A stretch of 64,000 nt of DNA from UBA4292 sp002395865. Lineage in GTDB: Bacteria > Bacillota > Clostridia > Lachnospirales > Lachnospiraceae. The stretch spans positions 22,325-86,324 of the forward strand of contig CAMNBU010000004.1 of assembly GCA_946533395.1 (NCBI GenBank), read 5' to 3'. Below the pieces are notes generated by a model that did no database searches, was not told where the DNA came from, and worked only from the letters and a program-made list of their open reading frames with translations. This document shows positions 25,401 to 32,454 of this stretch, piece by piece; position 1 is the first letter of the stretch, and each line of letters opens with the position of its first letter. The position numbers and the translations under genes are program-made.

Positions 25401-27027
25401 AATTCGGGCTCTTCAGTTCCTCCTCTTTTTCATCATTTTCATCATCAAGAAGGCTGTCAAGGTATCTCGACAAACTCTTGGTTTCTTCGGCATTCGTTGC
25501 AATAAAGCGGAAAGAATGCTGTTCATTCCATGTATGAGGCAGCCATCTGACATAAGAAAACCTCTGATATTGAGCTTCGTCCATGATGAATACCAGTTTC
25601 AACTCATCATATCCATATGAATAAAGCAGTTGAACAAGAAGACCCTTGATATAGTTTTCCAGTTCCGCCTCTGTGGCAACTATCGCTGTAAGGAAATGTT
25701 CTCTTAAGGAGAACGTGATCGGTGCATAGTCGATCACCTTTTCAGATTCGCAGAATTCAAACATTTCGTTTTCAAGATTATCTTCAGAAATAGAAAACCT
25801 TCGTTCCTGATATTTGATATCCGCATCCAGTTTCAATGTACCCGTGCCAAGTTTGATATATAGGAAATCATTCTGTTTATTATTCCTCTGCCATAAAGTA
25901 TCGGAACAAGTTAAAACCATATTCAAACATGTGTCAGTAGACGGATAATTTTCGAGGAGAATATCTCTTTGACGCTTTGTTTCTGCTGCTACGGCTCTTT
26001 TGCACTCCTTCAGATACTTCGTGTATTTTGTCTGCCTTATTCTCTCCTTTTTTTCTTTCTGTTTTCTTGTGTAGTTTTTTGAGATGATCGGCCAAAGAAC
26101 CGATCCCAAAAGCATGCCTATGCACATTACCATGGATGGGATTGCCGAAGTCCAGTTCCCGGTATTTATAGCTCTTGACACGGAATAAACACCTGTTACC
26201 AACGATGTAAGGCCCATTGTAGCCGAGGGACCAATCGTCATAAGTAACGGCATTTCGTCACCAACCTGATCAGCGGGCGGTGGATCTATCTTCAATTCAA
26301 ATGTTTCAATAGATTTCTTGAATCTGGGAAGCCTATAATAGTACGTTTCACCTTCAACTTCTTCTTTATCAGCTGCTTCAGGTTCAGGCGCAACCGCCAT
26401 GTCTAATGAAACACGTACGCTGTTATCCGGATTATTGATGGCTACTTCGTCAAACCCAATAACAATGATTAAATCCAGTATTCTTATTGTGTCACCGGGA
26501 CTAACCTTTTCAAGTTCGATCAATCTGCCATTTAAAAAGGTTCCATTCCTACCGGATGAAGACAACACCCATTCCTCACCATTATGAGTCAAAGTCGCAT
26601 GATGCCCGGAAACATATGAATTTCTGTAACAGATCTCACAACCACTATCTTTACCGATTTGTATCTCTCTATCCCTATTCAGTGAGTAGTGTTCAAAGAA
26701 CCCGTTCTTTATTTCTTCATCTACTATAAGCAAAAAGCCCTTTATTCCCGATGGTATAACCTGAAAAACAACAAGCTGCTTTCCTTGCAGAAATAATTTA
26801 CCATCAGATATAACCTCCACACTTCCGGAAGCTTTATCCGCATAATGAGTCACGTTCATCAACCGAGTATAATCCCGTCGCTCGGTAAGAGCCCACCTCC
26901 CATCGGTAGCCTCAACGATCAGAAGTTTTTCATCATAATCACTTTTATTGATCCAAACCTGACCTTTTATTTTCTCCGGGAGATGAAAATCTCTCATAAT
27001 CCCATCAATGATAAGCGTTATCCTCAT
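22474..27027 (-). CDS. essC: T7SS motor ATPase EssC/YukBA with FHA domains
   Basis: 1517 residues, typical of EssC. N-terminal FHA-like region (about 1-200; the best copy has IQIGKDSGCEICYR, YVSGHHATL and GRNGTFLNG). Two membrane helices (about 260-283 and 294-315). Then a row of FtsK/SpoIIIE-type ATPase domains: domain 2 has Walker A GMTGSGKS (about 707-714) and Walker B LFVISDEFAEL; domain 3 has GAAEGGKT (about 1045-1052); the last is degenerate. EssC powers substrate export and binds WXG100 signals. The ATG at 27027 follows the upstream stop as TGA-T-ATG; an upstream ATG at 27039 is possible but has no spaced ribosome site. FHA domains suggest control by the operon's kinases. Confidence 0.93.
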   Translation of the reverse strand: MRITLIIDGIMRDFHLPEKIKGQVWINKSDYDEKLLIVEATDGRWALTERRDYTRLMNVTHYADKASGSVEVISDGKLFLQGKQLVVFQVIPSGIKGFLLIVDEEIKNGFFEHYSLNRDREIQIGKDSGCEICYRNSYVSGHHATLTHNGEEWVLSSSGRNGTFLNGRLIELEKVSPGDTIRILDLIIVIGFDEVAINNPDNSVRVSLDMAVAPEPEAADKEEVEGETYYYRLPRFKKSIETFELKIDPPPADQVGDEMPLLMTIGPSATMGLTSLVTGVYSVSRAINTGNWTSAIPSMVMCIGMLLGSVLWPIISKNYTRKQKEKKERIRQTKYTKYLKECKRAVAAETKRQRDILLENYPSTDTCLNMVLTCSDTLWQRNNKQNDFLYIKLGTGTLKLDADIKYQERRFSISEDNLENEMFEFCESEKVIDYAPITFSLREHFLTAIVATEAELENYIKGLLVQLLYSYGYDELKLVFIMDEAQYQRFSYVRWLPHTWNEQHSFRFIATNAEETKSLSRYLDSLLDDENDEKEEELKSPNYIIFALNRDLALRTSVLKRIYASKNRHNISVISCVGELNQVPKDMQAVIRIRNGEGSVVYKSDDSAENILFRDDVSTKKDIEQFAIILANTFLDMDDDGKNLPKTYQFMKMMEAGSLKDLNIINRWRENDPTTSLKAQIGIDSLGDLIYLDLHQKAHGPHGLVAGMTGSGKSEFIITYILSLAVNYHPYEVAFVLIDYKGGGMAKTFEKLPHTVGIITNLDGSAIQRSLMSIESELKVREEIFAETSKRLGESNIDIYKYQKYYREGKVSRPLPHLFVISDEFAELKAQQPEFMQQLISTARIGRSLGVHLILATQKPAGVVDDQIWSNSRFRICLKVQDRNDSMDMLKRPEAANLIETGRFYMQVGYNEMFQLGQSAWAGADYVEGEDKTAEGELTVINRLGIPIMIGRVKTAKVRKAEKQVDKIVSYIGEIAKEEHLQQIRLWEEPLSEHPLVDELEKKYQYKAKKNVLKPLVGEVDIPSAQKKDALYIPLSDMGNVLVYGAAEGGKTTFLHALIYSLIRHHAPNEINLYILDFYTEILGCYREAPQVADVVYAFDKDKIRRLFKLLMADVKERRAKLGQYGGSYKIYQEQNDDMPAKIVIIHNYGIFRELYQDEGEQLDYLAREGVKYGIYFVLTAAGYGAIRMSMLQNFKLIYALQLNDPSDYSTILGKTGGLIPAAFKGRGLYRNESINEFQTAYISKDDVPMAAIGALVEVLKESVEMPEGHTKSLDTLPNHLSKAYFVEKGAEITDTHWPIAVDVTNDEIVYQSCDEQNIHMIYSEGNQYRAFCRGLLGMVPDNKKLIVIDSTGDLSGVKIGNGRHATTYKEIEAVILELFDLVLKRNNDWKDMGMPGELPESYEPVYVMITGLASLMDAIPDDQLLERLKLILLKTQTVFRIYLYVADSSKTVLYERQDWYTSQCKNKTIIWIGPGYLSQRRAYARVDLPKEYDRDAANQGACVADGEVRFVQLLEG

Positions 27028-27028
27028 A

Positions 27029-27328
27029 TCAACAACCATCCCTGCCGTGTTTTATTTTTCCGTGAACGCTAAAAGACACCTGTTCTGCCCCATAATTCGG
27101 CGCAGTACAAGCGTCTGTAAGGGACACGTCAACAGAACTATCCCTTAAAACAGCATAGCATTTCCTGTCTGTCTGTGTGTCTGTAAGATTGTAGGCTTCA
27201 TCCAGCCCACCGTATACAAACAGTTCAAACTCTCCCGAATGCTGATTAGTCAAAGCGTAAACAAATCTGTCACGGTACTTCAGATCACTGTCCAGAATAA
27301 GCAACTTAACCTTGATTGCCGATGCCAT
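27029..27328 (-). CDS. Unrecognised 99-residue protein, possible receiver-like domain
   Basis: 99 residues from the ATG at 27328, which has a perfect GGAGGG site 6 bases upstream. It opens the T7SS operon. The first 70 residues (IKVKLLILDSDLKYRDRFVYAL...FELFVYGG) look like the beta1-alpha1-beta2 start of a receiver-like fold, of the kind that begins CpaE/MinD-like ATPases in some Clostridia T7SS loci. The remaining 30 residues (DACTAPNYGAEQVSFSVHGK...) do not continue the fold and there is no P-loop. So it may be a shortened remnant, or a stand-alone small protein. It is translationally linked to essC. Confidence 0.65.
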   Translation of the reverse strand: MASAIKVKLLILDSDLKYRDRFVYALTNQHSGEFELFVYGGLDEAYNLTDTQTDRKCYAVLRDSSVDVSLTDACTAPNYGAEQVSFSVHGKIKHGRDGC

Positions 27329-27504
27329 TTGTCTCCCTCCAATAAGCAGATACAGGTAAAGTCCGGTAAAAATGCTCTTCATATGTCATCCGCTTCAAAT
27401 AAGGCCGTCGTAAATGAGGTGCAGCCTATTCAACTGACATTATTGGGAACATCTGACAATTTCTTTATCGTTTTCGTACGATTTATACTAAAATATCACC
27501 ATGA

Positions 27505-27533
27505 ATTATACACTTAAAAGTCCATACAGTCAA
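27505..27533 (-). promoter_or_regulatory. Promoter of the T7SS operon
   Basis: Minus strand TTGACT (27533-27528), 17 bases, TATAAT (27510-27505). It predicts transcription from near 27498 and a leader of about 170 bases before the first gene. Confidence 0.8.
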
Positions 27534-27570
27534 GTCCGAACGGACATTATTTTTACGCAGCTGAACAGCT
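27534..27570. promoter_or_regulatory. Two matching 12-base dyads between T7SS operon and XRE gene
   Basis: GTCCG-AA-CGGAC (27534-27545) and AGCTG-AA-CAGCT (27559-27570) share the layout 5-bp arm, AA, 5-bp arm, with centres 25 bases apart. The first abuts the -35 of the T7SS promoter; the second touches a possible TATAAT (27570-27575) for the XRE gene. Candidate operators for the XRE protein. Confidence 0.5.
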
Positions 27571-27598
27571 ATAATTTAATAAAGGAGGTGAATGGATA

Positions 27599-27904
27599 AT
27601 GGACATCGGTAGAAAGCTGAAAACGATCCGGCAAAAGAAAGGCTGCACACGATATCGCCTAACTCAGATAACCGGTATATCCGGACATCACATAAAAGGT
27701 ATAGAAGAGGGAACGCGGCAGCCGACTATAGATACATTAGAACGTCTCTTAGAGGCCTTGGGATATTCATTGAGTGAGTTTTTCTGTGAAGCAGACCATA
27801 TGTACGTTCTGAACGACTCTGAATGGATGTTGATAGAAAATTACAGGGATATGGATAGCGAAAGAGCCGGCATCCTGCTCGCTATCAGCCGGCTATTTAA
27901 ATAG
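27599..27904 (+). CDS. XRE-family helix-turn-helix regulator
   Basis: 101 residues. The N-terminal HTH_3 domain (about 1-62) reads IGRKLKTIRQKKGCTRYRLT, then ITGISGHHIKGIEEGTRQP and TLERLLEALGYSLSEFF, a standard Cro/CI fold. A short helical tail (about 65-101, NDSEWMLIENYRDMDSERAG) may dimerise. AAAGGAGG precedes the ATG. It is divergent from the T7SS operon with about 270 bases between the starts, so it is the likely local regulator of that operon; the two dyads in the gap are candidate binding sites. Confidence 0.88.
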   Translation: MDIGRKLKTIRQKKGCTRYRLTQITGISGHHIKGIEEGTRQPTIDTLERLLEALGYSLSEFFCEADHMYVLNDSEWMLIENYRDMDSERAGILLAISRLFK

Positions 27905-27931
27905 TACTTGTCCATGCGACAATTTCAAGAA

Positions 27932-27973
27932 ACGGGCAGGCACACTACATAATCAGTGTGTCAGCCCGTTTTG
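27932..27973 (+). terminator. Terminator after the XRE gene
   Basis: ACGGGC-AGG-CACACT, an 8-base loop, AGTGTG-TCA-GCCCGT, then TTTTG. The stem is interrupted by a small internal mismatch; the T-run is short. Confidence 0.7.
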
Positions 27974-28021
27974 ATAATGCGTTAAAAGAGAGCCCGTTCC
28001 GAGCCCTCCTCAAAATGTTTT

Positions 28022-29020
28022 TTATTCATCCACCGCATTCTCGGTCTCCGTCAGGTCATAGATGTAGATATAGCCGTCGTAGTTATCGATCACATAGTTC
28101 ACAAACTCATCTACCTCATCCTTGCCGATGTAGAAGTACTTACCGGTCTCGAGGATGTTTGTCCAGAGATAACCTTCCTCTGTCAGGAATATACCTTTAT
28201 TCATTCCGATACCGAGGTAGTCGGCTCCGATACTTATCACCGTTCTTCCGCGATCGGTATCCGGCACACTTACATTAGCGGCGCTCTCATTGGTCTTCAG
28301 AAGTTCCAAAACTTTGGAGACCTCCACATCTTCGAATACGACCATGTCCTCTCCCTGCCGGTACTTATAAGAAACAAGGCCTATCTCCAGCTGTTTTTCA
28401 AGTCCCAGATCCCTGATAAGCTCTCCCAGTGTCCCGGGTGAATAATCGGTATTCATATAAGCATATACATGATCCATTCCGTTTACACTGCTATCCTGCT
28501 CGGTAAAACGTACCGCTACCGCGCATTTAGAATCAACTCCCTGTATCTCAAATACCTCGACATCCATTTCGTGGATCTCTTTTGAGAATTGATCCTGACC
28601 GGTCACTACAGCATTTCCGAGGGAGCTTCCCTTGTCTTCATCCTTCAGAGCCAGAGCAGCTGTTATGTAATCGACCCCCGAATACCTAAGTGTGGTGTAT
28701 CTTCCGGCATTTCCGGTATTGGCCCAGGTATCCTTCGTGATACGGACGGAAACCTCATCCCTGCTTGACGCGATCTGCGCAACATGTTTTTGCGGCCAGG
28801 TCTTCTCCCTTTTTATAAGCCTGGGTCCCACGATCACCCCTATGGCAATAAATACTGCGACAGGGATATATTTTAACTTTGCTTTAGACACAGCACTCAC
28901 CTTTTTCTTTCCGTTATGAGTCAGGCGATTGGCTTTAAGTATGGCAGAAAGCATACGTTCATTCGCATCATCACCCGGCAACACTTTGTCCCATGAAGCT
29001 ATCATATCACTGTTCTTCAT
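28022..29020 (-). CDS. Membrane-anchored partner of ECF sigma factor (anti-sigma-like)
   Basis: 332 residues from the ATG at 29020. The first 55 residues are cytoplasmic (WDKVLPGDDANERMLSAILKAN), then comes one membrane helix (about 50-70, IPVAVFIAIGVIVGP) and an outside domain of about 250 residues with no motif I recognise. The N-terminal W-x-K/R-x-x-P...ERML pattern occurs in anti-sigma factors encoded with ECF genes in Clostridia. The frame overlaps the sigma gene by about 14 bases, which supports a functional pair. The start is uncertain: a GTG at 29032 has AAAGG upstream, and an ATG at 29005 follows the sigma stop as TGA-T-ATG. Confidence 0.7.
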   Translation of the reverse strand: MKNSDMIASWDKVLPGDDANERMLSAILKANRLTHNGKKKVSAVSKAKLKYIPVAVFIAIGVIVGPRLIKREKTWPQKHVAQIASSRDEVSVRITKDTWANTGNAGRYTTLRYSGVDYITAALALKDEDKGSSLGNAVVTGQDQFSKEIHEMDVEVFEIQGVDSKCAVAVRFTEQDSSVNGMDHVYAYMNTDYSPGTLGELIRDLGLEKQLEIGLVSYKYRQGEDMVVFEDVEVSKVLELLKTNESAANVSVPDTDRGRTVISIGADYLGIGMNKGIFLTEEGYLWTNILETGKYFYIGKDEVDEFVNYVIDNYDGYIYIYDLTETENAVDE

Positions 29021-29516
29021 CGAAATGATCACCTAACCTTTCTTTCAGGATCGCGCGAGCTTCGCGCAGGTAATTACGGATTGTCGATTGCGGCTTTCTG
29101 AGAATATCAGCGATCTGCACGCTGGAATAACCCTCATAGTAGTACAGGTATACGACCGACTTGTATTTATCGGGAAGGCCCATGACCGCACCGAGCACAT
29201 CATCGGCCTCTGTAGTATCCACCCTTTCCGGGCTCTCCACATCATGGAGATCATCTATATTCTCGTGTCTGCGCCACCAGTGCTTAAGCGTATTCCTGCA
29301 GATGTTCGTGGCGGTTCGTATCAACCAGGCCTTCTCATGCTCCTCACTCTCAAAAGCCGGACCTTTCCTGATCAGGCTGATAAAAGTATCCTGGACCGCA
29401 TCCTCTGTGTCGGCAGGGTTTTTCATAAAGCTGTAGCAGACACGATATACAGTATTTCTGTGTCGTTCGTATATATCCGCGATCTCCTTGTCCGTACGCA
29501 ACAAAGATCTTGACAT
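29007..29516 (-). CDS. ECF-type RNA polymerase sigma factor
   Basis: 169 residues with the two sigma domains only. Region 2: YERHRNTVYRVCYSFMKNPADTEDAVQDTFISL. Region 4: LPDKYKSVVYLYYYEGYSSVQIADILRKPQSTIRNYLREAR. This is the extracytoplasmic-function group, normally held inactive by a membrane anti-sigma partner; the next gene encodes such a protein. GGGAGG lies before the ATG. I could not find an obvious ECF-type autoregulated promoter upstream, so the signal and regulon are unknown. Confidence 0.92.
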   Translation of the reverse strand: MSRSLLRTDKEIADIYERHRNTVYRVCYSFMKNPADTEDAVQDTFISLIRKGPAFESEEHEKAWLIRTATNICRNTLKHWWRRHENIDDLHDVESPERVDTTEADDVLGAVMGLPDKYKSVVYLYYYEGYSSVQIADILRKPQSTIRNYLREARAILKERLGDHFDEEQ

Positions 29517-29614
29517 ATCGCTTTATACCTCCCTTCACTACTAATACAATCGAGGAAGCAAAAACGTCGGGTAAAAATAAAGTTTTTTTGTATTTTTCTT
29601 TTTTTCCTGCAATG

Positions 29615-29643
29615 AAAAGCCGGAGGGCGCAGGGCTCTCCGGC
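29615..29643 (-). terminator. Terminator after the sodium-dependent transporter gene
   Basis: Minus strand GCCGGAG, 11-base loop, CTCCGGC, then TTTTC, starting about 20 bases after the transporter stop. Confidence 0.85.
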
Positions 29644-29661
29644 CAAAATCGTTCATATCTG

Positions 29662-31086
29662 TCACAGCAGCCCGCTGACCAGTATCACAATAGTCAGCAC
29701 AGGTAGAACATACTTGAAATACGGAATGATACAGCGCGGCAGGCGTATGCCCCTGCCTGTATTTACCTCCTCAAGGTATTTCTCCGCTCCCCAGCCAAAT
29801 CTCCAGGTACAGAAGATCACGAACACCAGAGACCCCAGCGGAAGCAGTAGATTGCTGACGATAAAATCCTCCGAGTCCATGACGCCCCGGCCTCCGATCA
29901 GCTTCAAGTCAGCCCAGATGTTGAAGCCCAGCACGCAGGGGACGCCGGTCGTGAGGATCAGTACAAAATTAACCGCAATGGACTTCATACGTCTCCACCC
30001 CAGATTGTCCACGAGCAAAACGACCAGATTTTCAAATACGGCCGTCACCGTGGAAAAGCTGGCAAAAACCATGAAGGCGAAAAACATAGTTCCCCATATC
30101 CTTCCGCCCTGCATATTCAGAAATATCTGCGGAAGCGTATAAAAGATCAGCGACGGCCCCTGATCGGGCTCAACTCCAAACGAAAAGCATGCGGGAAAAA
30201 TGATCAGCCCCGACATCAGCGCCACGAAGGTATCCAGAAGAACGATCCTTATCGATTCGCTGACCAGAGTATGCTCCTTAGACATGTAGCTTCCGAAGAT
30301 CTCCATAGCTCCGATACCCAGACTGACGGTAAAGAATGACTGGTTCATAGCCGCGGCGATCACATTGCCCCATCCGCTGCGAGAAGCCTTCCCTGCGTCG
30401 GGCAGCAGATAAAAACTGATGCCCACACTTCCACCCTCAAGCAGTATGCTGTTTGTCGCCAATACCAGGATCAGTGTCAGGAGACCGATCATCATGATCT
30501 TCGTGACGCGTTCCAGCCCCTTCTGAACGCCGAAACACAGCACCAGAAAGCCAAAAGCCACCGTAAGGGCCGTAAAAATCATCATTTCCCCCGGCTGTGA
30601 CATCATCTCTTCAAAAACACCGGCCACCCGGCTTTTATCCATTTCATCAAAAGCCCCGGTCAGGAACCTCCAGAAGTAGAAAAGCATCCAGCCCGCCACA
30701 GTGGTGTAGTACATCATCAGTATGGCGCTTCCGATATAGCATACCCAGCCGTGAATGTGCCATTTGCTGCCGGTCTTCTCAAGCATCTGCATACCACGCA
30801 TGGTAGTCTTCCCACTCGCGCGTCCCACCGCCAGCTCCATGGTCAGTACCGGTATTCCCATGATGACCAGAAACAGCAAGTAAAACAAAACGAAAAACGC
30901 GCCTCCGTTCTGCCCCACCATGTAAGGAAAGCGCCAAACATTTCCTATGCCGATAGCGCAGCCTGCGCTTACCAGAATAAATCCCATCCGGCTTTTGAAG
31001 CCTTCTCTTTGTACCGCTTCTCCCATATCAGTCAATTCTTTCATATTATACGCGCCGACGTCCTTATCCGTGAGATCACTTTCCAA
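29662..31086 (-). CDS. Sodium-dependent (NSS/SNF family) transporter
   Basis: Up to 474 residues with about 11-12 membrane helices. The family hallmark is clear: REGFKSRMGFILVSAGCAIGIGNVWRFPYM, with the Na-binding GxGNxWRFP region in helix 1; later NQSFFTVSLGIGAMEIFGSY matches helix 6. NSS transporters (LeuT, MhsT, TnaT) import amino acids or related compounds with sodium. The substrate cannot be told. The start is uncertain: TTG at 31086, or ATG at 31044 or 31026, all with weak ribosome sites; the ATG at 31044 seems reasonable. Monocistronic, with its own terminator. Confidence 0.9.
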   Translation of the reverse strand: MESDLTDKDVGAYNMKELTDMGEAVQREGFKSRMGFILVSAGCAIGIGNVWRFPYMVGQNGGAFFVLFYLLFLVIMGIPVLTMELAVGRASGKTTMRGMQMLEKTGSKWHIHGWVCYIGSAILMMYYTTVAGWMLFYFWRFLTGAFDEMDKSRVAGVFEEMMSQPGEMMIFTALTVAFGFLVLCFGVQKGLERVTKIMMIGLLTLILVLATNSILLEGGSVGISFYLLPDAGKASRSGWGNVIAAAMNQSFFTVSLGIGAMEIFGSYMSKEHTLVSESIRIVLLDTFVALMSGLIIFPACFSFGVEPDQGPSLIFYTLPQIFLNMQGGRIWGTMFFAFMVFASFSTVTAVFENLVVLLVDNLGWRRMKSIAVNFVLILTTGVPCVLGFNIWADLKLIGGRGVMDSEDFIVSNLLLPLGSLVFVIFCTWRFGWGAEKYLEEVNTGRGIRLPRCIIPYFKYVLPVLTIVILVSGLL

Positions 31087-31107
31087 AACATGATCTCGCT
31101 ACTTTTA

Positions 31108-31137
31108 AATATACCATATACATCGCTCAATTTTCAA
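31108..31137 (-). promoter_or_regulatory. Likely promoter for the NSS transporter gene
   Basis: Minus strand TTGAAA (31137-31132), 18 bases, TATATT (31113-31108), about 22 bases before the TTG and 64 before the ATG candidate. Confidence 0.5.
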
Positions 31138-31185
31138 TCATTCTCAAGTTATTCTTTGCCAATATAATCGATGATGCCAAAATGA

Positions 31186-32271
31186 TCATTCTTCCGATAA
31201 CTCAGCTTCGATCTCCTCTATGGAAGGGAGTGATGATTTATATCCTTCGGGAAGGAATGTGTTGATATCATACACAGATATACCCATTGGCTGACTGCTT
31301 GCTTCAAGGGCATATCGAGCCTTGACATTATCCTTCGATTTACAGATGATAAGTCCCAGCGTCGGTCCGTCCAGTTCACCCTTTAGCTGGTGGTTGACTG
31401 TTACCATATACGTTCCAAGCTGTCCCATATCCCGTGGCTGAAATTCCTCAACCTTCACTTCAACTACAACATAACAATGCAGTTTGATATTGTAGAACAG
31501 CATATCGACGAAATTTTCCGTATCGCCTATATCGAGCCTCACTTCGCGTCCTACGAAAGCAAACCCATTACCAAGCTCCAGGAGAAACCGGCCAATATTG
31601 TCCATAAGAGCATCTTTCAGTTCTTTTTCGTCATATTTCTCCCGAATTGAAATGAAATCAAAGTTATATGGGTCTTTCGTTATCGCTTGAGCGAGATCAC
31701 TCTGCGCCTTAGGAAGAGTCAGGGTAAAGTTCGTAATCGCCTTCCCCTGCCGTTCATATAAATCCGTATCAAGATAATTCAGCAGAACTGCTCGTGACCA
31801 GTTATTCTCAATCGTTTTTCTGACGTAGAACAACGCTTTATCCGGTTTTCCCTTACACTTATCAAGAATGATACGATTATGTCCCCATGGTATAAGGAAA
31901 ACTGTTTCTGTTTCGTCCTCAAGTTGTGGACGTTTCTCTACAGGGTTCAAATCGTCCACAGGCTGTGGACGATTCTCTATAGCGTTAGGATACATCTCAA
32001 AATAGTACCGCATATACTTCAGATTCGTCGGAGAAAAGGATTTAATGTCCGGAAATATATCCTTTAGATCATCACTGATCGTTTTGTAAAACCCGGAGCC
32101 ATAATTTGCGTTCTCGCTCATAATGGAGATATCTCTCCCAAGACTCCAATAGAAACGTAGCATCTCACTGTTGACCTTAACAGCAGCTTTCAGCTGACTC
32201 TGACGGAAGCGCTTGGACACATCGATGATCCATTCTTTATACTTTGGGTCGGTTTTTATCAAATTGCTCAT
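31186..32271 (-). CDS. DUF1016 (YhcG-type) PDDEXK nuclease family protein
   Basis: 361 residues. The N-terminal DUF1016_N-like helical part (about 10-110) contains LRFYWSLGRDIS and SPTNLKYMRYYFEMYP. The C-terminal nuclease-like domain has GNGFAFVGREVRLDIGDTENFVDMLFYN, then VVVEVKVEEFQP and MGQLGTYMV, giving the D...E-x-K core of the PDDEXK fold. The family is linked to restriction systems, phage defence and recombination of foreign DNA, but the role is not settled. Between the domains is a variable Pro-rich linker with near-repeats (NRPQPVDDL, KRPQLEDET). AGGAG precedes the ATG. It stands alone, AT-rich relative to its neighbours, with no methylase beside it. Confidence 0.85.
   Translation of the reverse strand: MSNLIKTDPKYKEWIIDVSKRFRQSQLKAAVKVNSEMLRFYWSLGRDISIMSENANYGSGFYKTISDDLKDIFPDIKSFSPTNLKYMRYYFEMYPNAIENRPQPVDDLNPVEKRPQLEDETETVFLIPWGHNRIILDKCKGKPDKALFYVRKTIENNWSRAVLLNYLDTDLYERQGKAITNFTLTLPKAQSDLAQAITKDPYNFDFISIREKYDEKELKDALMDNIGRFLLELGNGFAFVGREVRLDIGDTENFVDMLFYNIKLHCYVVVEVKVEEFQPRDMGQLGTYMVTVNHQLKGELDGPTLGLIICKSKDNVKARYALEASSQPMGISVYDINTFLPEGYKSSLPSIEEIEAELSEE
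31924..31981 (-). repeat. Near-repeat and palindrome in the DUF1016 linker
   Basis: TGTGGACG-TTTCTCTA (from 31926) recurs as TGTGGACG-ATTCTCTA (from 31964), and CGTCCACAG-G-CTGTGGACG (31953-31971) is a perfect 9-bp inverted repeat. It encodes the Pro-rich linker. Confidence 0.65.
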
Positions 32272-32411
32272 CTATTAATCTCCTGTTTTCAGTCTTTACT
32301 TTATGAAATTGCACAGCTTATGGATGGTTTAGAAGCAACCCGAAAGTTTATTTTCAATACTCTGTCTTTAACGCTATAGCAAACATACGTTCTTTTGTCA
32401 ACCAGAACCAC

Positions 32412-32447
32412 AAAGAAAACAGCTGACCCACTCCGCAGTGTGTCAGC
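32412..32447 (-). terminator. Terminator after the alarmone synthetase gene
   Basis: Minus strand GCTGACACACT, GCGG loop, AGTGGGTCAGC (32422-32447), then TGTTTTCTTT. It ends the long minus-strand run. Confidence 0.85.
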
Positions 32448-32454
32448 CATTATC

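Noticed and set aside
27932..32450. A possible mobile repeat: the terminators at 27932 and 32412 share CAGTGTGTCAGCC.
   Set aside because: Only 13 bases match, within stems; no flanking repeats, target duplications or transposase. Chance or terminator convergence is simpler.
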